Made by a program: the position numbers and the translations under genes
Notes under the pieces: generated by a model
Told to the model about the DNA's origin: nothing
What the model saw: the letters and a program-made list of their open reading frames with translations, nothing else
Databases searched by the model: none
Shown: positions 1-13,216 of the stretch, piece by piece
Layout of the letters: every line of letters begins with the position of its first letter
Position numbering within the stretch: the first letter of the stretch is position 1
Source: Ectobius pallidus
Lineage: Eukaryota > Arthropoda > Insecta > Blattodea > Ectobiidae
NCBI GenBank assembly: GCA_964059195.1
Contig: CAXKWD010000004.1
Location: 117,941,938 to 118,005,937 of the forward strand
Length of the DNA: 64,000 nt
Reading direction: 5' to 3'

Positions 1-3000
1 ATAAGAATGTTGTTCACTTCTTGTCACTTCCATTCTGCATGGGCCGCTGACTCACAACTAAATTACCATTGCATCTATTCGTAAAACCATAGCTCACAAT
101 ACTACCAAATGATGTGACCATATACTAGAGATGCCACACTCTCCCGTGCACACAATATCTCATGGTATCATCGTCTTACTTTGAGAAAAAATAATTACCA
201 TGATTTACACTCCATCCCTCGTACATGCCTGACTATCATACATTATAGTAATGTATACCATTGAACGTTACTAAAATATATTGTGAAACATACCTAACAG
301 AGGTGAAAAACAGATCCAAGATGTGATGGATTTTCAGGTTTGAGTAATTTAAATTTTGTATAAATTAACATTCTGCTGCCTGAACTGGATGTACATGAGG
401 TAGCTCAACAGAAGGCGAGCCGCAGAAATGCATGTCCTAATGCCAGAAGCATAACATTGACCGCCTTCTTCAGGTCCCGCAAGCCATCTCTTTATCTCCG
501 TACTGTTAAAGGTCAGAAGGTTTGGGTTGACAGATAAGCTTTCAGAATGTAGATAGAGTGATGCGAGGATGTTCCCTGGTGGTGGAAGTGGTCGCATGTT
601 TCTGCTGCCACGTCTTACAAGTCAATGACCTAGCATAGCATGGGAGCCACACACCCTCCCTCACACAGACATTCCTCAACCCCAACATAATTTATTTCCT
701 AACCCTAGGACGAACGATAAAATCAGTTCATATTGCCACCAATTTTGTTATTTGATGGTTAAATCCGTCCCTAAATGAATTGTCTTCCTTGCGTGAATTC
801 TTCCATCCACAAAAATGTTTCTCGTAGCTTGAAATGTACCACGTTTACAAAACTACCAAGTTTAGAAATCATTATAGAATTTAGAACTATATTACAAAAT
901 CCGAGACTTACAGAAGACCACACCAACTACTGTTACTCCTACACCAACTATTGTTAGATGTTTCATGAGTTTATGCAATCACCGGCCTACATAGAAATTG
1001 ATAGATGGTACCTCGTATACTTCCTAGTCTCTTATTCACTCTGGAGAGCCATAAGAACTGCTTTCGAAATGTTAGAAATACCTTCTGAAAAATGAACTTC
1101 AATTTTTCTTACAGAGAAGAAAAGTATAAAATTGATTTATCTGACCAGCCATTCTGTCCTAGAAGGAAGAATTTGTTTTAAAAATCCCTAATTCCCCATC
1201 TAATGATAAAAGCAGAACTCAGTTTATCTAAGAATGTTATTCAATTAATACAACTTACCTATACCCATTTGAATCTGCGGAGTTATATCCCTCCACCCTA
1301 CGTGTGTGTATTGGCTACATGTTAAAAATCGTTAGAGACACTATTATAAGGTTGTGGACTAAATGGAAATCGAAAATAAAAATGTATTTATTTTGATTTT
1401 CTAGGAAATTATAAATTGTTTGTACGTGGTGTATAAGAATACAGTACAATGCCATATAACAAGAAAATGGGTATAAATTCCGTAATATTCCTTATTGATA
1501 TTAATGATACCAACCGCTGCAACATACTGAACTGTCAAGTTTGCTGTCTGTATAAATTGGATACGGACAGGCTAATTTTACTGACTTTGAATTTCTTGAA
1601 ATTGATTTCGAGCTAAAGGAGCCCCTAAAGATATTAAATAAGTAGATATGAATAACTGATTATTGTGTCTTCATATTTTAAAGTGGGTATTACGTTAATC
1701 TTTAATGCTTCAACAATGAGCACAATAACTTGTGTTTATTTTTCAATTCTTGTAAGAATTTGATTAGAGTAAAGTATTATAATAATAATGAATTCCAGTT
1801 TCTAGTAATTGCGAAATAATTTTCCGCTTTAAAGACTTTTAATAGTTTATATGTGTATATTCCAATTATTACAATCGAAATCACGCTGTCTTCCATTTTT
1901 TTTAATTCCCATGCTCCATTCCTAGTTTCTTTTTATGTTTATATCTGGGGAAATTTATTCAATAAACCTGAATATGAACATTAAAACATGTAAGTCCTTA
2001 CAAACCCTAGAACGTAAGCATTAAAATAACCAATTATGCAAATTATACCGTGTAAAAATATGTTTTCATACGTATTTTACATAAAGCCTTTGCTATTATA
2101 CCTTTAATATACTTATTACACTTAATGCTTAATCAGTGCAAAGTATGATCAATTAGAAAATATGATTACCCCCAAAATGCATCTTTTTTCCTGTAACAGC
2201 CTACATAATATATTATCTGTTCTCTCTTTGGGTAAACTCGGAATTTGTTTCAATTGTTTGCTTATGGCAACACAGTTTGCTCATGTTCGTTTATAGATGA
2301 GTAGATGGCTGTTCAAGGTTTGGGAAAGTGCCTTTACAGCATTTCGTTTAGGCTATCCGCACAGCATCAAATGTCGAGAAGTTGCTGTATACGCAAGGCG
2401 TTCTTGTATTACGTCAATTCCTGGCAGTAAGAATATAAGCTTCAGCGAATAAGTTTCCCGCAGGATATTGGTATGGTCAGGTTGTGAACTAGTAAAATGA
2501 CATGTCATAATATCCCATATAATAGAAGAGAACCATTATTAAAATTGAATCTTATTTAAGGTAAGAGCACAAAGCTAAAAGAGTTAAAGTATCATTGTAG
2601 GACACTTGGACCTTACTATTATTAACTTAAGTAGATTTAAACTACATTTTTTGTAATCACATACGGAATTAAGTAGCTCCAATTACTGCTTATGCTATGA
2701 GATGTTAACAGTGGATCGCATGAAGAAAATAATGACATTTTCCGCAAAAAGCAGCATTTTCCAGTTGTTACCTTACTTAGTTAGTTTGTTAAAACTTGAA
2801 AATTTGGTGCAGCGTGTCTAAAACTTATTTTTCTCAAATTATAAAACATTACTATTTTACTAGTTAAATTTCAATTAATTTTTCACATACCTTATGAAGT
2901 GACGTTTATCAAATAGGTTACTTGTTGAAACGTGTTCAAAATATTACCTTTTTTACATGGATGAGGGAATAGAATCCCGCCGCCGCTTACGCTCATCATG

Positions 3001-5267
3001 TCTCGGAATCTACACGGTGTGGAAGGCGGAAGCGCCTGAATGATTAGGCAACATAGCATTTATTTGGAAGTCTTATTCACGAGATCTCTTGCGTCAAAGC
3101 GCTCGAACTCTTCAGTGTACATAGGGCAGGGTTTGAAGGAGGTAATAAGTTAGTATTAATTTTGTGTTGGAGAAGTGTACGCTAGACCACTATCTTCGTT
3201 GTATAAAGTAGGCGCCTCCACTGCTTCAACATAGCCTGAATCACCGGCCAGACAAATTCTTCTCGTAAGCCTGACTCCCGACCAACATTCGAGTGGGCCA
3301 CTTACGATCGCATGAGTTTTCCTCCGGGGGTGGCAGCGTGATTATTTCATGGTTTTGCCATTCTCCACTGCAAACGCATAAGTTAAAGGTGATTGTATTT
3401 ATTAGAAACTTTATTAAAAGTATTACCATAAGACAAATAATTACATATACCAAGGGTCATGCTAAGACTTAACTTCATTTTTCATAAACTTTCTAAATAA
3501 GATGTTTTCACAATGTGAATATTTGTGCAAACACAGTTAACAAATGGACGACAAATAGTTTAATAAGTGAATACATATATCACAATATTCGTTAAAACGT
3601 GTTTGCTTCATACCAGAAAACTTTATCGTAAAGACAATTCTAAGACTCGCGACTATGTAGATAACATCAATTGTCTCAACTCATGTTAAACCTCGATTAC
3701 ATTTGTCACAAATGTAGCAATTAAAGGGCCTTTAACTTACAGCCTACCATGAAACATTTTCCACTCATTGCTTGTATAAAACGTTAAGCATAACTACTTT
3801 ATTAATATTACGTGTATATGAATTCTGGGATTTCAAGTACCGGCAACATGATTGTCATTTGTAGCATCTTAAACTTAAAGAACGTAAGCACGAGCAAACT
3901 GTAAACTGTAAAATATTTAATACAGATTAATCTATTTAACATAGAACTCTCTATAGTTTTTAAAATTAATTGATTTAATATCGCTCAAATTCCATAAGTA
4001 ATTTACTATATACTTTACCTCCACGATTTACATTTTACTTTTAACAAAATGCACCAGCCATTTGAATTTATCTATAAATATTGATTGTATTGAAAAAAGA
4101 GAGTTCAAGAGAGTAAGCTTGACAGGATATTTATAAGTCACTGAATTTTAAAAGTAGAGGTTAATATATGTCTCGAAAACTGTTATTTGGATTACAGTAA
4201 GTTTATTAATAAACAAATTTGAAAATATAATTTAAGCTGAACTATAAAATTATTTGAATAAATTATATAAGAAAGAACTTGATTCTCAAATTGTTAACAT
4301 TTTAAATATTGCACTTTGATAAAACGTATCAGGTGGGTTAATGTATTATTAATTAATGTACATTATATTTCTTCCATTATGGTGTTACAAAATAATAGAT
4401 AAAAGCCTTTGAAAGATAGTTTTTGTGTACATTATTAAATTTCAGATATACTCCAAACATAAACTGCATATGAAGTAGAAAATACAGCTGTCGTTTTATA
4501 TCTGTGCCTCTCGCCGACCGTTGGAATTTTGTTACAAGTACTTGTGCGGGAGCAGGTAGTCCGTGTATTCCAATACAAAAGACATCCAGTTCCCTTTCTA
4601 GTCATTGCTTGTCAGAGCTCAAATCTGTTCACATCTGCTTCCCGTTGTAAATTTAAGAAATGTTTTTGTGCACGCTAGTGGAATCGAACCTCTCTCTCTT
4701 CTGCTACCAGGAAATAGTCACGTGACAGACCGGCAGAGATATAATACGATGTCTGTACCCATGTTGCATATTTTAATAACGGATCGACCAGTAAATTGTT
4801 TAGTGTTTCATACATCATATCCTGCCTTCCAATTGCAGTGGGAGAATTGAATTAAGCTACTTTAGATCGTCTTGATGAATGTGCGAGTGTTGAATGTGTG
4901 AATTTCAGGGCGCATTATACTCTCAATGAGCGAATTAATTCAATAACCTTCTCTGTTTGATGGTGCTTGATAATATAAACACTGTGCTCGGCTACGTTTC
5001 AGTAGCTGCGAAAATGATTATACTTCATTCAGAGGAGACATTATCGGTAAATGCCACGCAAGGCAGGTCGAGCCTCTCTTCTTGATACGTTAATCTCGCA
5101 CTACCTAATTTCATTCTGAAGCCTGAAGTCCCTCTAACATTTTAATCTACAGCAGTGCAGTCTTTACTGTTTCAGACGTTGAAACTAGAGGTAAGATTGA
5201 AGTGAAATGGAATAGAAATTAGTCAGAATTCTCAGAGAAATAAATATTAAAGATATAGTCAATTCAA
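1..5267. other. AT-rich spacer, no gene found
   Basis: I see no supported gene, RNA gene or complete mobile element here. The open frames are short (82 codons at most), lack recognisable motifs and are what random AT-rich DNA gives. A weak tRNA B-box-like string on the minus strand near 4673-4730 was not enough to call a SINE. Exons of a host gene cannot be excluded by eye. Confidence 0.6.
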
Positions 5268-5560
5268 TGTGGTCTCGTAGTTAGCGTCGCTGGCTACAGA
5301 TCCATAGGTCCGGGTTTGAGTCCCGGTTTTTCTTCTGATTTTGCTGAGTTAGGGAGGTTTGGAACGGGGTCATTCAGCCTCGTGATTCAAACTGAGGAGC
5401 TACTGAAGAAGTAGCGGAAACCATCATTAACAGCCGTGGGTGTCGGCATGCTGACCACATTCCCGAATTCTGCCATCTGCCTATGCTAAATGACGCAGCG
5501 ATTGAATGGTAAACCTATCCCCTTCATAAATGCATCGCCACGAAGTGTAGTTTTTTTTAG
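5268..5560 (+). repeat. tRNA-derived SINE, family A, copy 1
   Basis: A tRNA-like head carries a Pol III B-box-like GGTTTGAGTCCC at about 5314. It is followed by a body that recurs at 8351-8630 (same strand, same order): a GAGTTAGGGAGGTTTGGAACGG-like block, an ACTGAGGAG block and the phrase GGCATGCTGACCACAT. The copy ends near a T8 run. Recurrence of head plus body at several places is the main evidence for a dispersed SINE. No clear target-site duplication was found. Confidence 0.7.
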
Positions 5561-6910
5561 TATTTTGAATAAATAAAGTTTTTATTAGAATTTAACAAGA
5601 ATATCTCAGACATGTAGCGGGTAATTAATAACAACAATAATAATAACTATAATAGTAATAATAATTAACATATTTGCTAAAAAATTAATATATATGGTGA
5701 ACTTTTGGAAGCTACCACAAGACAATGACACGTTGAATATGCTGAGTCTATCAGAAATGAATTTCGATCAGTGGAGTTTTTTCAGTCTCATTGTAGCCCT
5801 TAAATAAGTGGTCGTAAATGTGTACCAATTTATGGCGAAGCCTGTTGTGTTGCTGAAATTTGGAGCATATTATTGCGTAATATGTACATTGTTAGCTGTA
5901 TGCTACTTTGGTTAAACTATTCGTACCATTTATGTGAATTCAGATATCGAAGTGAACAGTAACCAATAATAATAACAAAATAATAATTATTACTTTACAG
6001 TGGTACAATAGTACTAATATATAATTACCTTTAAAATAGCAATTTCCATCACAGAAAAATGTAAAAAAAATCGCGTGTACTCATCAGAAAACATTAAGTT
6101 AGTTATCTTATCCCTATGTACATTCTGAGTCCATTCGCTCTGTACCTTTTGAATTCACTGGAACTGCCATCAAATATTTTCTTTACAGGAAGCTATGGAC
6201 CAAAAATGTGTATCTATTTGAATTTTCATTTAAGCATAAAGTGGAAATAAAAATTATTGGTACATTTGGGTGCCATCAATATCTGAGAGGAGTTTTCAAG
6301 CATAGGTTTAACAACAATAATAGTCCACTTTAATATCACCAACGAAGCTCTGAACGAAGAACTTTTAAATACTGTATATGAAAATAAATCAAAATGAAGT
6401 AAAGTAGTGCCTATATTCTAGTCGTGAAATTCTTTAGAGTTCCTGAAGGCTAAGGCTCCAGGATTTTAAGATAATCGGCACGAGTGTAGAAACTTTTACA
6501 TCTTACGCACTGGTCGACTTTCGCTCTAGAATTACTAATTTGTATTGGAGGCTGAAACGACTCCAGAGCCATTGTGACCTCTTTAAGTTGTAGAGTCAGC
6601 GATCTTCCTGTTTGAAGCGCAATGACTCAACGAACTGTACTACGGCGTATCCATTCTCAACTATGTGCATTGTACTCTATGTTCAGATGCTTCACTACTT
6701 GCAACAGCACGCAACTGCCTGCAAATAGCCATTGCGCAATATGCAACTTATGGACAAATACCCTACATACAAAATTAATTAATTTACTTTATCCCAGTAC
6801 ACCATTCCAGCATATTGCAGCCAAAGAACCCTGTCCTCGAGTTTCTGTTGGAGAAACAGAAACGAATGCTCTTCTATGTTCATCCTATGTTATGTTCGCG
6901 TTTAAGTTTA
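5561..6910. other. AT-rich spacer
   Basis: Nothing identifiable apart from short AAT/ATA simple repeats near 5630-5665 and 5960-5995. A 123-codon frame at 6622-6993 has no recognisable domain and overlaps an inverted-repeat element, so I do not call it. Confidence 0.5.
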
Positions 6911-7126
6911 TAAAGATCTCGCACGAAATCAGTGCCGATGACGACCGTTACTCGCTAGAGAGACATGCTATTGTGCGAGAGAGTGAGAGATAGCTTGGCC
7001 TTCACAAATAGAAAGGGAGGTACTGTTAGTAGTGTGCCTCATAGCCATCGGTCGAGTGACGTCACATCGAGAGCGACATTTGCAATGACGAAGGCAATCG
7101 GCACAGATTTTGTGCGGGATCTTTAC
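6911..7126. mobile_element. Short inverted-repeat element (MITE-like)
   Basis: The ends are about 30-bp imperfect inverted repeats. The left end reads TAAAGATCTCGCACGAAATC then AGTGCCGAT. The right end (7096-7126), read on the other strand, is TAAAGATCCCGCACAAAATC then TGTGCCGAT. The interior is about 150 bp and non-coding. Size and structure fit a non-autonomous DNA transposon. The superfamily is unknown because no target duplication is clear. Confidence 0.45.
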
Positions 7127-8350
7127 TTTCTTTGGGAATGAAGAGAACATTTTCAATTATTTTTAGAATGATTTTCAGATCGTTTAATGAACTTCGCAAG
7201 CTATAAATTCACAATTATTAGGTCAGTTAATAAAATAAATAGGTCGATATCCACATCATGTTGCTCTGATGTGCATGTCATATTGACCGTGTGAATGTCT
7301 CCACTCACCTGATAAGTCATTCAGTTGCTTGCAATCAGTTGTACGGTTTCTGCTGCTGCGCGCAGTGTCGCAATGGTTATCAGTGATAACTTATCACTTA
7401 GCAGGAAGTTTTTCGTCTAAATTATGCCATCTAACCCTGAGGTTCGACGGTTTCAGCCGGTGCTGTGTCGTTGTAAGCAGTTTTTTCTGAAGCCTATTAT
7501 AGTGTCAATATTCTGTGATAGATAATACTACAATTTTATCATACAGTTTTTTCTTGTAATTTTCTAAAAAATAATAAAACTGGAATCGCACTCTGAAAAA
7601 TATCGGTCTGTAATATTCGAAGAGTATATAAACGAAAATTGGAAGGTATTAAATTCTTCAGTTGAAGATATGTCTATACACTAAATTAAATAGACTAATC
7701 GCTCAGAAATCGAATAAATTATACAAACAATTAAACGATAGAAACTAGCCACCCAAATGTGGCTGTGTGTGTATATATATATAACAACGGGTAAGCATAA
7801 AATCCAGGAGAACAAAATACGAATACGTCTGAACTTCGTGAACATATTCAAAGTTTTCTAAAATAATGTCTTTGCCTTTAGGTCAATGTTGCATTTAGCT
7901 GTATGAAGCTATATGAACCTCACACGCGCATTGCGCTACTTATAAATCTACCTCAGCAGTACAAAGAATTTATATAGGCTAGTAGGCTCACCAGAACACG
8001 CTACGCGCTATATATCATGAAGAATATAAAAGTGCCAGTAATCTCTTTCTCTACTTCATTAGACGAAATAGCAAACTGGGTCACAACCATATTCTTGCTT
8101 CCGCTGATGTTCAAGATAATATCCTTCTGTGTACTTTTCTCATCAAGTAAACTGTTTTAACGTAGCCTAGGCCTATTGCAATAAGACATTGTGCGGTGTT
8201 TAAGATGGGTTTATTAAATAGAAAAGTAGTTTAAAATTCATTGATCTGAAAGTTCAAGAATTCTAACAGTAGACATGAGACATACCATTAGACCTACTCT
8301 TTATTATGATGGGGACATATAAAAACATTTCATTTCGCTTTAGCTTTTTA
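7127..8350. other. AT-rich spacer
   Basis: No gene or repeat recognised, apart from a short TG/TA simple repeat around 7760-7785. Confidence 0.5.
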
Positions 8351-8630
8351 GTGCCAAGCTTAGCGTTGCTGACTAAGTATCCGCAGGTCTAGGTTTGATC
8401 CCCGGTACCTCTTCGGATTTTTCCGAGGTAGGGAGTTTTGGAACGGAGTAAACTCAGCTTCGTGACACTAACTGAGGAGTAGAGGTACCGGTCACGAATG
8501 CCATTAATAATTGACATGGGTGTACGCATGCTGACCACATGCCCCCAAATCCTGCCATATGTCTATGGTAGATGATACATCTGTTGGATGTTCGGTCCGG
8601 TCCCCAAAGGGTTCTTGCACCATGGTATTT
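8351..8630 (+). repeat. tRNA-derived SINE, family A, copy 2
   Basis: The same organisation as the copy at 5268: a tRNA-like head with AGGTTTGATCCCCGG (B-box-like, about 8391), a TAGGGAGTTTTGGAACGG block, an AACTGAGGAG block and GCATGCTGACCACATGCCC. It has diverged from the first copy by substitutions and small indels, so it is an old insertion. The 69-codon minus-strand frame inside it is an artefact of the repeat. Confidence 0.7.
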
Positions 8631-8821
8631 GTTTAGTGCAAGCTCAGAGGGAAGGTTCAGCAAAAAAATGCCAGGTTAATTTTGCTGAAATTGCTTCCCC
8701 AAGCAAAAGAACTCTAGCATTTGTACTTAGCCTAGTGTATTATTGAAATAAATCACACACATCGACAGATACCATCAAAATTCGAATATGTTTGTTGGTA
8801 TGTTGTTACACACTAACCTTC

Positions 8822-8835
8822 GGGGGGGGGGGGGG
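8822..8835. repeat. Poly-G tract (14 G)
   Basis: Fourteen consecutive G residues in otherwise AT-rich DNA. The flanks show no element end. Similar runs at 34496-34507 and at both ends of the foldback element (27608 and 30577) are tied to transposon termini, so this one may mark a decayed end too. Confidence 0.6.
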
Positions 8836-9403
8836 AAGTGGTAAAATTGTTTAAAACCAAAAACACACTTCTCATCAGATTTTTGCTATTATTTTAAACA
8901 AAGTAATCAAGCAGAATAAGTGGGCTGAATATTACGATTACAAATATATTTTCTTGGGGTACTGATTTTTTCATTGCACTATGCTAATTTATTTTCACCA
9001 AATTCAGGTGAATGTTCACAAAATCATTTATTTATCACAAATAGATTCTTGAATAAAAGTATTGCTATGAACGGGCATTTTCTAAAATTAATTCTGACTT
9101 TCGAAACCAAGATATGGGTTCTGAACTAGGGTACAAGTGGCCAGCGGTTTTTTAAGCAGTATCAGCAGGGACCATTAGCATGGCCGTGTGGCACTAATAG
9201 GGTTAATTTTGCGTTATATGTATTAAAATTATTTCTTAACTTATTTTTATAAAAACGAGGACGACTGGTCTATGGCATAGTATAACCTTACTATTACAGA
9301 TCTAAAGTACATTGCAAATATAACTCCATGACTGTATAACAATGTTATTTAAAGATTTTCATATCTTAATAATGCTAAATTAGTACTTGAAGGAAAAACT
9401 AAC

Positions 9404-9720
9404 CGAAATGAGATTTCTAAAGTCATTAATGGGAGTGACAAATGCAGATAGAATAAAACATGATATAAGACAGGAATTACACACACACAATGTAAATTGA
9501 AGGATTATCCATTTTAAAATAAATGGCTGGAACACGTACAACGTGCCAGAAGGAAGTTACCTAAGACGAGCTTTAAGTTATAAACCAAGAGGATGAAGAA
9601 ATATAGGAAGACCTAACAAGAGATGGACGGACCAATTTGGAGACGCAACAGGCTAATATGTCTAATTCATGCAGTAGAAGAAGAAGAAGATGATGATGAA
9701 GAAGAAGAAGAAGATGAACG
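9404..9720 (+). pseudogene. 3' end of a non-LTR retrotransposon (RT C-terminus), decayed
   Basis: Conceptual reading on the plus strand gives EMRFLKSLMGVTNADRIKHD, then a WLEHVQR block, then a GRP-KRWTDQF-like block broken by stops, with an acidic Glu/Asp run at the end. This order is characteristic of the C-terminus of endonuclease/reverse-transcriptase polyproteins of one widespread arthropod non-LTR group (RTE-like or related). Several stops and a frameshift make it non-functional. The GAA/GAT-rich stretch at 9676-9720 would be the microsatellite-type tail. The catalytic part of the RT is absent, so this is a severely 5'-truncated copy. Confidence 0.6.
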
Positions 9721-10390
9721 AAAGACTAACACTTATCTTTCGGAGTCCTTCAATAGAAACAAGTTTTTATGCTCTAATTTCACCTTTTCGAAGCTATTCC
9801 CCATCTTCAAATGTGGTAGGCTATATCACTAGAAATTGGAGAAATAAAACATTTTATACGTCTGTTAGCTAAATTTTCTAAACATTTTGTCAATTTTGTT
9901 ACTTTCTCTGCCCTTTCTCTGTCCATCCGAACTATAAATAGAAGAAGTATTGTGTTCGACCCTAAAATTCGATCTCGATTTTTAGCATGAATACACTTCC
10001 AAGGTTCTCTGAATCCAAAAATGAAATTTTCACAAACCTGTGTGTGGTGTGTGTATGTTTGTGTATGTGCGGGTCTGGGAACAGCATAGCAAGAAAGCAG
10101 TGGCATAGCTCGAGAACCAGAATCATATCAAAGCAAAGTTTTGTATGTGGGTTAGATACCTCTGAAGGAAGGCAGGAACCTCAGAGCTAAAACTTTTGAA
10201 ACGTTTATTTGTAAGTATTCTCTAAAGGATAGTTATAAAACAACCATCTTTTGCACAAACTCAGTCACATGTATTTTCTGAATAACACACCTTTGCATGA
10301 GACTGAAACAACTGAATAAGCACTCTTTTGCAGCACGGACTCTTATTCTAAGATATTTTTTTTTTTTTTACTTTGAAATGTACCTCCGAA

Positions 10391-10470
10391 CATGAGCTCT
10401 GCTCAATCGGAGTACTATTAATTTATTTAACACGAGCTCTGCTCAATCGGACTATTATTAATTTACTTAA
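10391..10470. repeat. Tandem duplication, two 40-bp units
   Basis: The unit starting CATGAGCTCTGCTCAATCGG (10391-10430) is repeated directly at 10431-10470 with a few substitutions. No coding content. Confidence 0.8.
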
Positions 10471-10686
10471 ATTAATCTGTTGCTTTTGTATTAAATGCAA
10501 CTCGATATCTTCAAGTTTAAATTTAAAACCTAATTTACATTTGTATATTTAAATTAATTTTTATTGTTGATTATACAATACAATATATAGTACTCATTAA
10601 AATGAAACGAATAAATTAATTGGCTGTTCATCAGAACGGCCAAATGCACTGGATGTGTTTGTGGATTCTAGCCGACAGATAAGACA

Positions 10687-10730
10687 CGTGTGTATGTATG
10701 TGTATGTGTATGTATTTGTGTATGTATGTA
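10687..10730. repeat. TG/TATG microsatellite
   Basis: Interrupted GTGTATGTATG repeat. A 74-codon frame starting in it is not credible as a gene. Confidence 0.8.
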
Positions 10731-11182
10731 CAAATCACTTCAGTGGAGTTACGCCCTGGGGATACAAGGCTATACAGCCCCTCTAATTCTTAACCACGAC
10801 ACCCTGGGGTCGAAGAGAGTGAAGGACAATCGTATCGTGGTATATGCTGAGAGCTTGCCGTGCTCGGATACAAGACAGTTACGCGAAATTACAGTTTGCG
10901 ATTGTACAGTATAATAAGGATGTAACTACAAATACTTCAGAGCCTAGTCAGTTTAAACAATAAGGCTGGACTAATAAGAATGTATGTGTATGTATAAGAA
11001 TGTTGAATTTTTACAACTAATATTTTTAGTTTTTATACGGTATAGCCTAATAAAATTAGCAGTTTTGTTTCTTCCTCTTTTTTCTTTTCCTTCTATCTTC
11101 CCTCCCTCTTCATCATCATCACCATAATCTTTTTCTCTCATATAATAACATGCTTTATAGGGCCTATGTACGATCAGTACAT

Positions 11183-11303
11183 CAATAATGACCCTGGGTG
11201 TCGGCATGCTGACCACATGCCCCAAATCCTATAATCTGCCTAGAGTAGGTGACGCAATAATCGGATGGTAGGCCTAGTCCCTTCAGGGATGTAAAGCCAT
11301 GGA
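11183..11303 (+). repeat. SINE family A, 3' part only (copy 3)
   Basis: Shares the 3' body of the copies at 5268 and 8351: GGGTGTCGGCATGCTGACCA, then CCCAAATCCT, a TAGGTGACGCAATAATCGGATGG-like block and a CTTCAGGGATGTAAAGCC-like block. The tRNA head is missing, as expected for a 5'-truncated retroposed copy. Confidence 0.6.
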
Positions 11304-11589
11304 TGAAAATATATATGCGATTAATACTGTGTCATGCGCTGTATTATTACTCAATCATTTTGACGGAATCATTATGACGGTGGTATATGCGATTATTGAG
11401 CTATCGCAATACATGTAAAATCAAACTGTTTGAACTAAGTTGCACAACATGTTCGAAGGTCGGTGCAACTGTTTGCGCAACTCTTAGCGTTCATACGAAA
11501 ATATGGGGAGTCTTCATCTCGCAATGAAAAATTTTAGCTGGAGTTGAAAACTGTATATAAACGCTCTTGTATAGTCAACACCCTTATAA

Positions 11590-11750
11590 AGTGGGATGAC
11601 ATATGGCAGGGGAAACAGGAGCACCCAGAGGAAGCTTGCCCGACCCCATTTTGTTCACCACAAATTCCACATGGATCCATCGAGATACGATCCCGGGTCC
11701 CAGCGGTGGAAGGCGAACGGTCAAACCACTCAGCCATGGGGGCGGCAAAC
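11590..11750 (-). repeat. tRNA-derived SINE, family B, partial
   Basis: Read on the minus strand, the head is tRNA-like (CATGGCTGAGTGGTTTGAC as A box, GGGATCGTATCTCG as B box). The body has TTTGTGGTGAACAAAATGGG and a CTCCTGTTTCCCC-like block. The same body blocks in the same order follow the tRNA head of the long copy at 42082. The overlapping 72- to 109-codon frames are shadows of this repeat. Confidence 0.6.
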
Positions 11751-12389
11751 AATATAGGAACAGGAAACTTAAAAAGAGCTGGATTTGTAGAAAATGTAGA
11801 AATACTGAAGGAGATAGAACCGGAAACGAATGCGGAAATGGTTACGAAAATAGTAGGCCTACATTCTGTTTAACAACTACAGAAGGAAGTCAATCAAACT
11901 GAAAAGTAAGTAGTAAGAAATTCGTGTCAGGAACTGATGAAATGCCAATGTCAGTTATGTGCTAATGCTGTAATGATACGTACTGCTTCACTCATTTCTG
12001 CCGACTGAAATTTCACCTCATCATGAAGTTTTAATGACACCGGACCGTGCTTCTGTTTTTAATCGTTCTTTAAGTTTTAATATTTATCTCTATAAAATAT
12101 TTATTGCGCAGAATTCCTGCCATAATGCCTTAAAACCTGCTGAATATGTCGCAATTAGGTTTTAGTTTGTGGTGACTTTGACATTTTACCATCTAGTTGG
12201 TCATAATATGCATTTTTAAATAGTATATAAATAGATTAATAACAACGATCATTATTTATAAAAACCTAATTAGAGCACTAAATAAAACTCAACTCATTGT
12301 AGGGCAGACGACAGAATGCAAGGATATGGTATAAAAGTACTTTGGATCAATTACTGGTAGGAAAAATGTTTTTCTCTCTGACAATTTCT

Positions 12390-12640
12390 TCTTTTTCCCT
12401 TTCTTTATGTCACTACAGCCCTGTTTTGGCAACTTAAACAATTTTCTATTTCGATCTATCGCTTTTAAGTCTTTCCATCCCTTCATTCTCATAATTTCAG
12501 ATCCTGATAACACTGTGTAAGCATCTCATGTTTGCTCTTCCCTTTCTCCTCCTGCTATGTTTTCTCCTGCAGCATTCTTTTGTCTTCCATCTTCTGGATT
12601 TTTATATAGATGTCCTAACCATCTTTTTCTTTATGATTTC
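12390..12640 (-). pseudogene. Probable 3' end of a non-LTR retrotransposon, decayed
   Basis: On the minus strand a WLGHLYKNPEDGRQK stretch is followed, in another frame, by SEIMRMKGWKDLKAIDRNRK and then a Lys-rich end. A W-GH-L block, then a G-W...A-DR motif and a basic tail is the usual order at the C-terminus of some non-LTR reverse transcriptases. The fragment is short, contains frameshifts and has no catalytic domain. It could be chance resemblance. Confidence 0.4.
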
Positions 12641-12720
12641 ATAAATTACACAGTGTCTTATCCTCCAACGAAACTACATAATTCTTTATTATTTTCGGTA
12701 TGTATTTTCGTCTTTTCTTT

Positions 12721-13216
12721 TATTAATAAGACTGTGTCTACACATTATGCTCTACCAAATTCCACGGATGCCTCTTTGAGAATAATTGAAGAAATTTCTA
12801 GGATTGTACAGTAATGTAATAATTACTTTAAAAGGGAAATTAATAAAAATACAGTGATCTTTAATAAGTTTTAAAAGTTATTTGTCTTAAACATCACATC
12901 CTTAATCAATAAAGAAACATGTTCTCATCCTATAATGATTTGCATGTATTTTCTTTCTCAGATTCTGGTGTCCTCCGGGAGGAGTTATATTCAGGATTTT
13001 TACGTCCTAGATCTACATATAAGATATGATTCAGTACAGAGTTGGTATACAAGCCCAAGTTAAATCTGCATGTCATGAGGGGAAGTGTGTTAGCGCTAGC
13101 ATCGCCCAAGTACAACTAGCCTATATGACAGAAATGTAGAGGAAGCCGTTCAGTCACCCTAACATTGTAACGAAATAATAAACAATTAATGTTCAGTAAA
13201 TTTAATCTTACCCGAA
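12721..13216. other. AT-rich spacer
   Basis: No gene recognised. It probably contains the downstream terminus of the transposase element that follows on the minus strand, but I could not find matching terminal inverted repeats. Confidence 0.4.

Noticed and set aside
4673..4730. tRNA-derived SINE on the minus strand
   Set aside because: Only a B-box-like GGTTCGATTCCACT was seen; no A box at the right distance, no second copy and no tail.
6622..6993. 123-codon frame
   Set aside because: No recognisable motif, and its 3' part runs into an inverted-repeat element.
9623..9832. Small acidic protein with Glu/Asp run
   Set aside because: It is the decayed RT tail plus the GAA/GAT microsatellite of a truncated retrotransposon.
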